A stretch of 5,119 bases of DNA from NCBI GenBank assembly GCA_014860175.1, contig JACZKF010000024.1, positions 1-5,119 of the forward strand, written 5' to 3'. Below, in pieces: positions 1 to 5,119 of the stretch. Below the pieces are notes generated by a model. The model saw nothing but the letters and a program-made list of their open reading frames with translations, had not been told where the DNA came from and did no database searches. Both the position numbers and the translations under genes were made by a program. The stretch comes from Desulfuromonadales bacterium (GTDB lineage: Bacteria; Desulfobacterota; Desulfuromonadia; Desulfuromonadales; JACZKF01). Numbering within the stretch: position 1 is the first letter of the stretch; each line of letters opens with the position of its first letter.

Positions 1-1413
1 ATCGGCTTCGTCAATGCCGGGCTGCTGACGCTGTTTCAGGCCGTCGGCGTCATCTTCGGCAGCAATATCGGCACCACCGTGACCAGCTGGCTGGTGGCCC
101 TGGTCGGCTTCAAGGTGCTGGCCATGCCGGCGGTGGCGGTGGGGATGCTGCTGCGGGTGTTCGCCACCGGCACCCGCGCCAGCGCATTGGGGGAGGCGCT
201 GGCCGGTTTCGGGGTCTTTTTCCTGGGGATCGATATCCTCAAGGAGACCTTTGCCGGGATGCAGGAGCGCCTGAGCCTGGAGCAGTTCGCCGGCGATGGC
301 CTCGGCGCCCTGGTGCTGCTGGTCGGGGCGGGGTTTGCCCTGACCGTACTGATGCAATCGTCCAGTGCCGCCCTCGCCGTGACCCTGACCGCCGCCGCCG
401 GCGGATTTCTACCCCTGAGCGCCGCCGCGGCGGTGGTCATCGGCGCCAACGTCGGCACCACCTCCACCGCAGCCTTTGCCGTGATCGGCGCCACCGCCAA
501 CGCCAAGCGGGCAGCGACGGCGCACGTCCTGTTCAATGTTGTCACCGCCCTGGCTGCCTTGCTCGCTCTGCAGCCTCTGCTCGCCCTGGTAGGGATTTTG
601 GCCGGGGTGGCGGGGCTGCAGGGGCCAGCCACCTCCCTGGCGATTTTCCATACCCTGACCAAGGTTTTCGGGCTGCTGCTGATCCTGCCGGTCACCCCGA
701 AACTGGTGGCCTTTCTCGAAGGGCGCTTCCGGGCCGCCGAGGAGAACGAGGCCAGACCCCACTATCTCGACCATAACATCACCGCCACCCCGGCGCTGGC
801 CGTCGACGCCCTCATTCTCGAACTCAAGCGGATCGGAGCCTTCGCCCGCGAAGGGGCCTTCGCCGTGATCGCCAACGCTCCAGTCACCCCCCGGTCGTGG
901 GAGGAGAGGAAACGGGTGATTCACCAGCTGGTGGAGGCGGTCGCCGCCTTCAGTCGCCAGGTCCGGCAAACCGAGCTCCCCAAAGATCTGGCCGAAGCCT
1001 TTCCCCAGGCGCTGCGCATCACCCAGTACTACACCGACATGGTGGAAAAGGCCGAGGAGATCGCCCTGCTGCGCCTCTCGCTGCAGCCGTTGGCCGACGA
1101 TCGCCTGAAGACGGAAATGGAACGGTTCTTCCGGAACGCCTCGGCTCTTCTGGCGGCGACCGACCCCGAAGCCGCCGACTATTCGGCGGACGCTTGCGAA
1201 CCGTTGCTGGAGGCGCTGCAGGCGGAATATCAGGAACTCAAGGCGGAATTGCTGCGGGCCGGTTCCGCGGGGCGGCTGCCGGTCCGCCAGATGGTCTGGC
1301 GGCTCGACGAAATAGGCGCCGTGCGCCGCGTCCTCGACCAGGCGGTCAAGGCGGCCCGCTATCTGGAGGCGCTGAACCGGCTGGTTCACCAGCACGCACG
1401 AGACGGCGGATGA
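1..1413 (+). CDS. Na+/phosphate cotransporter family protein with PhoU-like domain (5' partial)
   Basis: Inner-membrane carrier of the Na/Pi cotransporter (NptA/PF02690) family, expected to bring in phosphate with sodium. The frame is open from base 1, so the true start is outside; 470 codons are present, and I estimate that about 70-100 N-terminal residues are missing. The window opens inside the first inverted repeat: GSNIGTT lies at window codons 20-26. The second repeat carries QSSSA at codons 119-123 (base 355 on) and GANVGTT at codons 148-154, the paired signature of the family. Hydrophobic helices continue to about codon 240. From about codon 265 to the end the protein is helical, charged and soluble, fitting the PhoU-like cytoplasmic domain fused to many bacterial members. 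The stop is TGA at 1411-1413, and its last A is the first base of the palindromic element. A GTG at 79 is internal, not a start. The family call is firm; the substrate is inferred from the family. Confidence 0.93.
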   Translation: MGFVNAGLLTLFQAVGVIFGSNIGTTVTSWLVALVGFKVLAMPAVAVGMLLRVFATGTRASALGEALAGFGVFFLGIDILKETFAGMQERLSLEQFAGDGLGALVLLVGAGFALTVLMQSSSAALAVTLTAAAGGFLPLSAAAAVVIGANVGTTSTAAFAVIGATANAKRAATAHVLFNVVTALAALLALQPLLALVGILAGVAGLQGPATSLAIFHTLTKVFGLLLILPVTPKLVAFLEGRFRAAEENEARPHYLDHNITATPALAVDALILELKRIGAFAREGAFAVIANAPVTPRSWEERKRVIHQLVEAVAAFSRQVRQTELPKDLAEAFPQALRITQYYTDMVEKAEEIALLRLSLQPLADDRLKTEMERFFRNASALLAATDPEAADYSADACEPLLEALQAEYQELKAELLRAGSAGRLPVRQMVWRLDEIGAVRRVLDQAVKAARYLEALNRLVHQHARDGG

Positions 1414-1515
1414 AAAACGCCCATCTGCGGCGTTGTCCTCATCTTTCGTCAACGACGTACCTTCCGGTACGCCTTATGACTCAAGATTTCGGACGCCTTG
1501 CATCTGGGCATTTTT
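1413..1515. repeat. ~103-bp imperfect palindrome between convergent genes, probable dispersed repeat and bidirectional terminator
   Basis: The two arms are imperfect reverse complements over about 50 bases each. The outer ends are AAAAA at 1413-1417 and TTTTT at 1511-1515. Next come the matching blocks GCCCA (left) and TGGGC (right), then GGCGT (1429-1433) facing its complement in the right arm. The centre is a perfect 6-bp stem, CGTACC (1456-1461) and GGTACG (1466-1471), around the loop TTCC. The centre of this stem (1463.5) coincides with the midpoint of the whole element, so it is one symmetric unit. It fills most of the gap between the convergent transporter and permease genes and ends in a T-run on each strand, which suits a two-way transcription terminator. 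From memory, similar elements recur between genes in Desulfuromonas/Geobacter-like genomes; this was not verified. Confidence 0.72.
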
Positions 1516-1523
1516 GATCAGCC

Positions 1524-1541
1524 TGAAAAACCGAGTTTTCA
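1524..1541. terminator. small A/T hairpin after the permease gene, weak terminator candidate
   Basis: AAAAC (1527-1531) pairs with GTTTT (1535-1539) around the loop CGA. Two further pairs, T1524-A1541 and G1525-C1540, extend the stem past one bulged A. It lies 10 bases beyond the permease stop codon, between that stop and the large palindrome. The stem is short and A/T-rich, so alone it would be weak. It may be an outer part of the neighbouring repeat element or an accessory to it. Confidence 0.35.
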
Positions 1542-1550
1542 ACGCCTTGT

Positions 1551-2429
1551 TTAACGGCGGGTGGCGAGGTGGATCCCCCAGCCGATGAGGAAGATTCCGG
1601 CGGCGTGGTAGGGGTGGAACGATTCGCCCAGGAAGACGATGGCGAGGAGGCTGCCGAAAACCGGCATCAGGTGGATGAAGAGGCCGGCGCGGTTGGCCCC
1701 GACCAGGTCGACGCCGCGGTTGTAGCAGAGATAGGAGACGATGGAGGGGAAGATGGCCACATAGGCGACGGCTGCCAGCGTCGTCGGGGTGGCGACGAAG
1801 CTGCGCCCGCCCGCCATCTCCGCCAGCCAGAAGGGGAGAAGCAGCAGCCAGCCGAGGCCGAAGGTGAGGGCGAGAAAACTCAAGGGGTGGATGGCCGGGC
1901 GCTTGCGCAGCAGGACCGAGTAGCCGGCGTAGCAGAAGACGGCGGCCAGCGCCAGCAGATCGCCGCGGTTGACCTGCAGCTCCCGCAGCGCCTCCCACTC
2001 CCCCTGCAGGATGATGGTTGCCGCCCCGGCCAGCGACAGGCCGATGCCGCCGAGTTGACGGCCGCTGACCCGCTCACCGAAGAGGGCGAAGGAGAGGATG
2101 ACGATGATCACCGGCGTGATCGACTGCAGCAGGAAGGCGTTAAGCGCCTGGGTCCACTGCAGCCCGGTGTAGATCAGGGTGTTGAAGGCGGTGATGCCGA
2201 GGGCCGACAGCAGCAGCAGAACCGGCCAGTGGCCGGCCAGGCGCGGCCAGTCCCGGCGCAGGTGCGGCAGGGCGAGGGGGAGGACGAGGAGCGCCGCTCC
2301 GGTCCAGCGCAGAAAGGCCAGGGCCACCGGCGGGACCTGGCCGTGCACCGCCCGGCCGACGATGAAGTTCCCCGACCAGAAGAAGACCGCCAGGGTCAGC
2401 AGCAGGTATGGGTGGCGGTCGAATCGCAT
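1551..2429 (-). CDS. EamA/DMT-superfamily permease
   Basis: Inner-membrane transporter of the drug/metabolite (EamA, PF00892) superfamily; members export or import small metabolites such as amino acids, and the substrate here cannot be told. The 292-residue protein has the expected length and about ten hydrophobic segments in two tandem EamA repeats, roughly residues 8-141 and 155-289. Each repeat ends in the typical pattern: a proline-containing helix (ITPVIIVILSFALFGER, ending at 120; HLMPVFGSLLAIVFLGES, ending at 270) followed by a last helix. The N-terminal FFWSGNF motif is also typical. I chose the ATG at 2429 because GAGAGG at 2435-2440 sits 5 bases before it. An ATG directly upstream at 2432 and a TTG at 2456 are in frame, but the first is too close to that site and the second lacks one. 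The gene ends in TAA and converges on the phosphate transporter gene. The zinc-ribbon gene ends 67 bases upstream on the same strand, so the two may be co-transcribed. Confidence 0.92.
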   Translation of the reverse strand: MRFDRHPYLLLTLAVFFWSGNFIVGRAVHGQVPPVALAFLRWTGAALLVLPLALPHLRRDWPRLAGHWPVLLLLSALGITAFNTLIYTGLQWTQALNAFLLQSITPVIIVILSFALFGERVSGRQLGGIGLSLAGAATIILQGEWEALRELQVNRGDLLALAAVFCYAGYSVLLRKRPAIHPLSFLALTFGLGWLLLLPFWLAEMAGGRSFVATPTTLAAVAYVAIFPSIVSYLCYNRGVDLVGANRAGLFIHLMPVFGSLLAIVFLGESFHPYHAAGIFLIGWGIHLATRR

Positions 2430-2434
2430 CATCC

Positions 2435-2440
2435 CCTCTC
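2435..2440 (-). promoter_or_regulatory. ribosome binding site deciding the permease start
   Basis: On the minus strand this reads GAGAGG, 5 bases before the ATG at 2429 and only 2 bases before the ATG at 2432. It favours the inner ATG over the TTG at 2456, which would add nine hydrophilic residues. Confidence 0.6.
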
Positions 2441-2496
2441 GCTCATTGCCGGCCAATGTAGCGAAAGGGGGTGATCAGTGCAATGGTCTTGGCGGA

Positions 2497-2781
2497 TCAG
2501 CCTGCCGGCAGCCGGTAGCCGACCCCGGCGAACTGGATATTGGCCGGATCGGCGCTGCAGGGGGGAGAGACGGCATGCACCCCGCCGCAGGCCGGGCACT
2601 GGCCGACAAAGGTCGCCAGGAGAAAGTCCGCCCCGCACCCCTGGCAGACGGCCGGCAGGCCGCCACCGGCAAGGCGCTGCCCTCTGAGCTCACCGCCGTG
2701 GGCCTGATAGACGAATTCGACCAGATCTCTCCCTTTGGCGAAAGGGCCACCACCGCTTCCATTATTCGAACAGCATCCCAT
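2497..2781 (-). CDS. small zinc-ribbon protein of unknown function
   Basis: A 94-residue, probably cytoplasmic protein with no signal peptide or membrane helix. It opens with MGCC, giving a Cys pair at residues 3-4. A conserved-looking stretch, KGRDLVEFVYQAHGGE, follows at 16-31. A zinc-ribbon-like core comes next: CQGC at 46-49 and CPAC at 62-65, with His69 and Cys75 nearby. The two CxxC knuckles 12 residues apart are what one expects of a single structural zinc site. AGGAG at 2789-2793, 7 bases before the ATG, strongly supports this start, and the Cys pattern argues for real coding. From memory, similar short proteins occur in Geobacter-type genomes, but I know no function and give none. 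It lies between a DUF4142 gene and a permease gene on the same strand; an overlapping frame on the opposite strand (2179-2859) is a shadow. Confidence 0.85.
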   Translation of the reverse strand: MGCCSNNGSGGGPFAKGRDLVEFVYQAHGGELRGQRLAGGGLPAVCQGCGADFLLATFVGQCPACGGVHAVSPPCSADPANIQFAGVGYRLPAG

Positions 2782-2801
2782 CTTCAGGCTCCTGGAGTAA
2801 G

Positions 2802-2825
2802 GGGGGCAGGATCACCCCGGCCCCC
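2802..2825 (-). other. G/C hairpin in the leader of the zinc-ribbon gene
   Basis: GGGGGC (2802-2807) is the exact reverse complement of GCCCCC (2820-2825), with a 12-base loop. On the minus strand it ends 8 bases before the AGGAG ribosome binding site of the zinc-ribbon gene. No T-run follows on either strand, so it is not a classical terminator. A leader hairpin that affects translation, or chance pairing in GC-rich DNA, are both possible. Confidence 0.3.
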
Positions 2826-2889
2826 AGAAAATACACGGAGCCTGCCGCCGGCGACATGACGCAAGTCAAAAGATGGGCGGCTCAGCGCT

Positions 2890-3468
2890 CTATTTCTTCT
2901 CCTCCTTCTCTTCCAGCTCCTCTTCCGCCTCGGCTTCCGCTTCGGCCACATTGACTCCGAGCTGCTCGGCGGTCTGCCGGGCGAGCTGCAGATGCTCTTC
3001 GAGGACCGGCAGGGTCTTCTCGATGAAGGCGAGCAGTTCCGGATCGCTCACCTTCTCCTTCGCTTTCTCGAACTTGCGTACGTCCTTGGTGTGATCCTTC
3101 ACCATCTCCCGCATGTAGCGCTGGTCGAACTCTTCCCCCGAATGGCGCTGCAGCTGATCGACGGTATTCTGGTGTTTCTGGTCGAGTTCCGTCGGCAGCT
3201 CCCACCCTTTTTGCTGCGCCAGCTGACTCAGCTCGCTGTTGGCCTGACCGTGATCCTCGACCATGCGGCGGCCGAACTCCTGCACCTCGGACGCTTCCCC
3301 TTTTTCCTGCGCCAGCTGGCCGAGCTCGACTTCCATCAGACCGCCCAGAGCCGCTTTCTTGACGAATTTCTGGTCGGCATCCCTCTCCCCTCCATGCTCC
3401 ATGGCCAAAGCGGGGAGGGCCAGCGCGGCCACCGCCAACAGACTGAGGAATAAAATCAGATTTTTCAT
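2890..3468 (-). CDS. secreted DUF4142 protein with Glu-rich C-terminal tail
   Basis: A 192-residue exported protein, probably periplasmic, of the DUF4142 (PF13628) family, whose members are helical and often described as ferritin-like; the biochemical role is unknown. Residues 1-22 are a clear signal peptide with a Lys at position 3, a hydrophobic core and a cleavage site after ALA (20-22). The mature part shows the family pattern: DQKFVKKAALGGLMEVELGQLA (split as DQKFVKKAALGG at 32-43 and LMEVELGQLA at 44-53), MVEDH at 69-73, a second MVKDH at 122-126, and a closing LPVLEEHLQLA segment at 153-163. The mature protein has no cysteine. Residues 176-190 hold 10 Glu, an acidic tail beyond the usual domain end. 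The ATG at 3468 was chosen because AAGGAG lies just upstream, the signal peptide begins exactly there, and the frame's extension to 3570 would run across the promoter. The gene is divergent from acnA, about 225 bases apart. Confidence 0.92.
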   Translation of the reverse strand: MKNLILFLSLLAVAALALPALAMEHGGERDADQKFVKKAALGGLMEVELGQLAQEKGEASEVQEFGRRMVEDHGQANSELSQLAQQKGWELPTELDQKHQNTVDQLQRHSGEEFDQRYMREMVKDHTKDVRKFEKAKEKVSDPELLAFIEKTLPVLEEHLQLARQTAEQLGVNVAEAEAEAEEELEEKEEKK

Positions 3469-3473
3469 AAATT

Positions 3474-3479
3474 CTCCTT
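3474..3479 (-). promoter_or_regulatory. ribosome binding site deciding the DUF4142 start
   Basis: AAGGAG on the minus strand, 5 bases before the ATG at 3468. It supports the start that directly opens the signal peptide and argues against the 34-residue-longer in-frame version starting at 3570. Confidence 0.85.
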
Positions 3480-3482
3480 TGC

Positions 3483-3496
3483 CCGGCGCTTGCCGG
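3483..3496 (-). other. short GC hairpin in the DUF4142 leader
   Basis: On the minus strand CCGGC pairs with GCCGG around a 4-base loop (AAGC). It ends about 4 bases before the AAGGAG site, so in the mRNA it could affect ribosome access. The stem is only 5 bp, and no terminator T-run follows. Confidence 0.3.
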
Positions 3497-3499
3497 TGC

Positions 3500-3513
3500 G
3501 GTAACTGGTAACT
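3500..3513. repeat. two tandem copies of a 7-base repeat in the DUF4142 leader
   Basis: GGTAACT occurs at 3500-3506 and again at 3507-3513 without a gap, followed by one more G. It lies between the predicted transcription start and the ribosome binding site of the DUF4142 gene. It may be a protein binding site or simple slippage. Confidence 0.45.
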
Positions 3514-3542
3514 GCCTGCCAAACAGAGCTTTTCCTGCCTGA

Positions 3543-3570
3543 AAGATAGCCACCCCCGGCGTCCTGTCAA
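3543..3570 (-). promoter_or_regulatory. sigma-70 promoter for the DUF4142 gene
   Basis: On the minus strand the -35 box is a perfect TTGACA (3565-3570), followed by a 16-base spacer and a -10 box TATCTT (3543-3548). Transcription would start near 3535-3537, leaving a leader of about 70 bases before the ATG at 3468. This is the best promoter match in the window. It may also drive the zinc-ribbon and permease genes, because no convincing terminator separates them from DUF4142. Confidence 0.72.
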
Positions 3571-3610
3571 CTTCTCAAGGGAAGGGAGGCCGGGGGGAAA
3601 GCGCCGGCTT

Positions 3611-3627
3611 GGGGCAGCGGCGGCCCC
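3611..3627. other. inverted repeat in the acnA/DUF4142 divergent region
   Basis: GGGGC (3611-3615) and GCCCC (3623-3627) are exact reverse complements with a 7-base spacer. The repeat lies just upstream of the candidate acnA -10 box, where a regulator could bind. A 5-bp arm in GC-rich DNA can easily arise by chance. Confidence 0.25.
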
Positions 3628-3636
3628 TTTCGACTG

Positions 3637-3642
3637 TAAAAT
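3637..3642 (+). promoter_or_regulatory. candidate -10 box for acnA
   Basis: TAAAAT differs from TATAAT at one position and lies in an A/T-rich island (about 3628-3658) upstream of acnA. It would give a leader of about 45 bases. No good -35 box is found 16-18 bases upstream, so an activator or another sigma factor may be needed, or the true promoter may be elsewhere in this island. Confidence 0.3.
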
Positions 3643-3693
3643 GTGCTACTTCTTTATCGGAGATGGAGATCCGCTGCCGGAAGGGAGAATGCC

Positions 3694-5119
3694 ATGAACG
3701 ACAGCTTCAATACCCGTTCCACCCTCAGCGCCGGTGGGCGCAGCTATGAGATCTTCCGCCTGCCGGTGCTGCAGGCGGCCGGCTACGAGGTCGAACGGCT
3801 CCCCTACTCCCTGCGCATCCTGCTGGAGAACCTGCTGCGCCACGAGGACGGCATCACCGTCACCGCCGACGACATCCGGGCGCTGGCCGGCTGGCAGCCG
3901 GAGAGCGATCTCGAGCGGGAGATCACCTTCCTCCCCGGTCGCATCCTGCTGCAGGACTTCACCGGGGTACCGGCTCTGGTCGACCTGGCGGCGATGCGCG
4001 ACGCCATGGCCGAGCTCGGCGGCGACCCGCAGCAGATCAACCCGTTGCAGCCGGTGGAGCTGGTGATCGACCACTCCATCCAGGTCGACGCCTTCGGCAG
4101 CACCGAGGCCTTCGCCATCAACGAAGAGCACGACTACCGGCGCAACCGGGAGCGCTACACCTTCCTCAAATGGGGGCAGCAGGCCTTCGACAACCTCAAG
4201 GTGGCGCCGCCCAACGCCGGAATCTGCCACCAGGTCAATCTGGAGCATCTGGCCCGGGTGGTTTTCGGTCTGCCGGGGGATGGAGGGACGATGGCGGCGG
4301 AGCTGCCGCAGGCCTTCCCCGACACCCTGGTCGGGACCGACTCGCACACCCCGATGGTCAACGGCCTCGGGGTGCTCGGCTGGGGGGTCGGCGGTATCGA
4401 GGCGGAAGCGGCCATGCTCGGCCAGCCGATCTCGATGCTGATCCCCAAGGTGGTCGGCTTCCGCCTCACCGGCCGGCTGCCGGCCGGGGCGACCGCCACC
4501 GACCTGGTGCTGACGGTGACCCAGATGCTGCGCCGCAAAGGGGTGGTCGGGCGCTTCGTCGAGTTCTTCGGCCCCGGCGTCGGGGAGCTGTCGGTGGCCG
4601 ACCGGGCGACCATCGGCAACATGTCACCGGAATACGGGGCGACCTGCGCCATTTTTCCGGTCGACCGCCAGACCCTCGACTACCTGCGCCTCACCGGTCG
4701 GCCGCCGGAGCGCATTGAGCTGGTCGAGCGCTACATGCGCGAGCAGGGGCTGTTCCACAGCGCCGAGTCGGTGGAGCCGCTCTTTACCGATACCCTGGAG
4801 CTCGACCTGGCGAGCGTCGAGCCGAGCCTTGCCGGGCCGCGCCGACCGCAGGACCGCCTTCCTCTCGGCCGGGCCGGCGAGGGGTTTCGCCAGGAGCTGC
4901 CTGCCCTGCTGCCGCCGGTCTCCACCGGCGCCGCCGGCGACCCGCTGGCGGCCGGTCTCGAACTTCAACTGGGCGGCGAGGCGCACCGGCTGCGCCACGG
5001 GGCGGTGGTCATCGCCGCCATCACCAGCTGCACCAACACTTCCAACCCGTCGGTGATGATCGCCGCCGGCCTGCTGGCGCAAAAAGCGGTGGCCCGCGGC
5101 CTGACCCGCCCCCCCTGGG
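3694..5119 (+). CDS. acnA: aconitate hydratase A (3' partial)
   Basis: Cytoplasmic [4Fe-4S] enzyme that interconverts citrate and isocitrate through cis-aconitate in the TCA cycle. The window holds 475 codons of a protein usually near 890-900 residues, and it runs open off the right edge. Landmarks follow the AcnA/IRP1 type: LPYSLRILLENLLRHEDG near residues 39-56, a QDFTGVPALVDLAAMR block, KWG before CHQVNLE (Cys178), GTDSHTPMVNGLGVLGWG (DSHT at 216-219) with GGIEAEAAMLGQP, and ADRATIGNMSPEYGATC. ITSCTNTSNPSV contains the first cluster ligand, Cys446; the other two cluster cysteines would lie beyond the window. The ATG at 3694 has GGGAG at 3683-3687, 6 bases upstream. Compared with remembered E. 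coli AcnA, the stretch between CHQVNLE and PDTLVG is about six residues longer (192-207), and a Pro follows DSHT. The related AcnD (2-methylisocitrate dehydratase) is less likely, as no prpB/prpC genes are in view and the match to AcnA is very close. Confidence 0.95.
   Translation, partial: MNDSFNTRSTLSAGGRSYEIFRLPVLQAAGYEVERLPYSLRILLENLLRHEDGITVTADDIRALAGWQPESDLEREITFLPGRILLQDFTGVPALVDLAAMRDAMAELGGDPQQINPLQPVELVIDHSIQVDAFGSTEAFAINEEHDYRRNRERYTFLKWGQQAFDNLKVAPPNAGICHQVNLEHLARVVFGLPGDGGTMAAELPQAFPDTLVGTDSHTPMVNGLGVLGWGVGGIEAEAAMLGQPISMLIPKVVGFRLTGRLPAGATATDLVLTVTQMLRRKGVVGRFVEFFGPGVGELSVADRATIGNMSPEYGATCAIFPVDRQTLDYLRLTGRPPERIELVERYMREQGLFHSAESVEPLFTDTLELDLASVEPSLAGPRRPQDRLPLGRAGEGFRQELPALLPPVSTGAAGDPLAAGLELQLGGEAHRLRHGAVVIAAITSCTNTSNPSVMIAAGLLAQKAVARGLTRPPW

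Noticed and set aside
79..81. GTG at 79 as the start of the phosphate transporter
   Set aside because: The frame is open to base 1 and the codons before it encode the conserved GSNIGTT motif, so this is an internal valine.
409..1452. A 347-codon open frame on the minus strand opposite the phosphate transporter gene
   Set aside because: The opposite strand encodes a clear family member with its signature motifs. This frame has Gly/Gln/Arg-rich, low-complexity protein typical of the shadow of GC-rich coding DNA.
1569..2474. A 301-codon open frame on the plus strand opposite the permease gene
   Set aside because: Its product is dominated by Gln, Asp, Glu and Arg runs with no domain, and it mirrors the EamA gene almost exactly; it is a shadow.
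2801..2826. The G/C hairpin read as a terminator for the DUF4142 gene
   Set aside because: No T-run follows it on the minus strand, and it lies right before the next gene's ribosome binding site.
2835..2867. A promoter for the zinc-ribbon gene built from TTGACT (2862-2867 region, minus strand) and TATTTT
   Set aside because: The two boxes are about 27 bases apart, far from the 16-18 needed, and no -10-like box lies at the right distance from TTGACT.
3469..3570. A 34-residue N-terminal extension of the DUF4142 protein
   Set aside because: The extension would place a hydrophilic Arg-rich stretch before an ideal signal peptide, lacks a ribosome binding site, and its start codon overlaps the -35 box.
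3646..4652. Minus-strand open frames (3646-4347 and 4155-4652) opposite acnA
   Set aside because: acnA is unmistakable on the plus strand. The 3646-4347 frame shows a biased composition without a recognisable domain, and neither has family support.

Overview
The window is GC-rich, gene-dense bacterial chromosome with a strong G/C preference at third codon positions. It holds five protein genes, two of them cut by the window edges, and no RNA gene, IS element or CRISPR array. The protein set and the style of an inter-gene palindrome (1413-1515) suggest a Desulfuromonas/Geobacter-like deltaproteobacterium. That placement rests on remembered resemblance, not on a marker gene, so it is only moderately sure.

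Layout. Bases 1-1413 (+) are the C-terminal part of a Na+/phosphate cotransporter family protein with a PhoU-like cytoplasmic domain; its start lies upstream of the window. It converges on a minus-strand EamA/DMT-family permease (1551-2429). The short space between the two holds a ~103-bp imperfect palindrome whose arms end in A5/T5 tracts, followed by a small A/T hairpin. The palindrome looks like a dispersed repeat and could end transcription from both sides. Upstream of the permease, on the same strand, lie a 94-residue zinc-ribbon protein (2497-2781) with an excellent ribosome binding site and then a secreted DUF4142 protein (2890-3468) with a clear signal peptide and a Glu-rich tail. A near-consensus sigma-70 promoter (3543-3570) precedes the DUF4142 gene. 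It may serve all three minus-strand genes or only the first, since the gap of about 108 bp after DUF4142 shows no convincing terminator. Divergent from it, acnA (aconitase A) starts at 3694 (+) and runs off the right edge after 475 codons.

How the genes relate. acnA is a TCA-cycle enzyme and the other four are transport, periplasmic or unknown-function genes. Nothing ties them into one pathway, and I see no defence, mobile or biosynthetic system. The most interesting items are the palindromic element between the convergent genes, the uncharacterised zinc-ribbon protein and the repeat-rich leader of the DUF4142 gene. The long open frames opposite the transporter, permease and aconitase genes are GC-driven shadows.
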